From NCBI GenBank assembly GCA_964017195.1, contig OZ024895.1:17878034-17942033 (forward strand): a stretch of 64,000 nt of DNA, given 5' to 3'. This DNA comes from Siderastrea radians (lineage: Eukaryota; Cnidaria; Anthozoa; Scleractinia; Rhizangiidae). This document shows, piece after piece, positions 54,001-56,328 of this stretch (positions are counted from its first letter, which is position 1; each line of letters opens with the position of its first letter). The notes beneath the pieces are model-generated. The model was not told the origin of the DNA. It saw only the letters and a list, made by a program, of their open reading frames with translations, and did not search any database. The translations under genes and the position numbers were made by a program.

Positions 54001-56285
54001 TGATTTGGTTTCCAAACAAGCTTTTCGTCTTATTTCCTCGGGCTTGGGGATCCTCTTGAACCTTTAAAAATTAAAAAGTGTTTTTTGCCTTTATAGTACC
54101 ATCCTTCAGCAGAATCGCCTGCTTCAACACATACTACAACTTTTTACCAGACGTGCTTGGGGATTTCCGAGAAGAGGTGAATCAAAACAAAGCCGTAGAG
54201 GTAATAGATAAATGTTCTGAACTGGCATTTGAGAAAAACTACAAGTTCTTTGCTCTGGGATATAATGGAAGATGTCGATCAGGTCCAAATGCGCGTGATG
54301 AATACCACAATAAATCCTCCACTAGCGAAGCCAACTGTCCAAATGGCATCGGCATCGACAAACGCATCGTTGTGTATACGTTTGGTAAGTCCTAACAAAG
54401 CTCATATCCTAAGAATAAAGAGGTCGAAAGGAAAAGATAGCGAAAATAATCTTTCTGTTACCAGAAATCACTGTCAACGGGACTTGGACGAGTTCCGAAA
54501 TCTCTTTCGTAAGCTCTTTTCATTTAAGTTGTTGCTGTTTCAAGAAAAATGTATTCTTTCTTCTTGACTAAAAAGACCCCATTTCTTTGATCGTTTAACT
54601 AACAAAACTAACCGATGTAAGACGAAAGAATGGCAGAAACTACCTAACGCGTTATAAACACACTATTATTCCACCCATTAATTTTCTTACAGAATTAATT
54701 CCAAAAATCGTTCCTCTGGGATGCTACGTAGAGAAGAAATACGACAATCGTCTTCTCAACATAAAATTTGCCAGTTTTGCAAACATGTACAACACGTCAG
54801 ATCCGCACGCGACAGTGGTAAAATGCGCCCACCTCGCACGTGATATGGACTACGAGTACTTTGCCGTGCAGAACTTCGGTGAATGTCGTACAGATTTAAA
54901 TATACTTGATAACTATGACACATACGGAGTCGCTCCTCCAGAAAAGTGCGTAGGAGGGGCTGGTGCGACACTGTCTAACTTTGTGTATAGACTAAGGCCT
55001 GCCGCCGATGGTCCAAACGTGTGCGCCACTGCGCCATGCCAAAACGGAGGCACGTGTGTGGTGCATTTTAACGACCCTAACAGGTACTACTGTGAGTGTG
55101 GAGATTGGTTTACAGGAGATAATTGCCAGGGTAGGTACATACGTATGTCACTTGTAAAACTCCATCATTCAGTTTACAGGTGGTCGCTATCAAAATGAAC
55201 ACTACATGTTCTATAATCGTTTTCAGAACATGATTTTTCTGATAATATTTTCTTAAATAAAAGCAGTGTTAGTACAAACACAACAATTATGCTACATACA
55301 CAACTCCACCATTTTTTTACGTTTCATTGCTATCAAATAAAAGATAAAGGCACTACTACTTACGTTTTGGCGATACAATACTTCCGATAGTAATTTCTTA
55401 AATGAATAAAGTCATTAATATTCATTCACTGACCAGGGATAATTGCCAAGTTTAGTACAGACAAGCAGCATGCAGATTTCCATTTTTTTTGCCTTCGATT
55501 TTTCTTAAAATTAGGCTATATGTACTAGGAACTTTTAAAGTCATGAGACGAAGGTACTTCTGATAGTAATTTTCAACGTTGAAAAAAATCATCCATTTTA
55601 AAAATATTTTTCCCGTTAATTATGTGATTGAATTATTATGCAGTTCAAATCTACCCGTGTGACAGCAATCCCTGCCAGAATGGAGCTACTTGTAATAACG
55701 ATGCAAACGATATCTCCAAGTATCAGTGTCAGTGCAAAGATTGGTTTGCTGGAATAAACTGTGAAGGTAAATAAAGTTTAAAAAAAGGCGTAAGTTGTAC
55801 AACAATCACATGAGATTTGCCTCATTTGGAGGCCAAGATGTTGTATCTTCTCGATTATAGCTACTTGCACTGTTGTGCGACCTAACACAGTAGAACTAAT
55901 CTTGCTCGGCAATCCATTTAGGACCTATGCTTCACCTCAGAGTGAATATTTAGACGCATCAAGCAAGTTATTTTTCTAAAAAATCACTTCTCTGTAAAAA
56001 ACGATTATCTGAACAGAGTTTGATCTGGTAACCAAGACGAATCAGGAATGCAAAAAAGTATATACCCCATGGCCGATTTCATTCGGTTAGTCTAGTTATA
56101 TTTCGTGACTGAATTTATAAAGCTTGTGTTTAACGGAAGCGTTGTTGAATAGATAGTATTAAATTTAAACATAGTGATCTCAATTTGCCAAGCTGAAAGC
56201 CAAATAGTCAGGCACTAATATAGCTCAACATCATCATCTTCATTACCATCACTATCACCTTCATCACCACCACCACCATCTTCGC

Positions 56286-56328
<43 letters not shown>

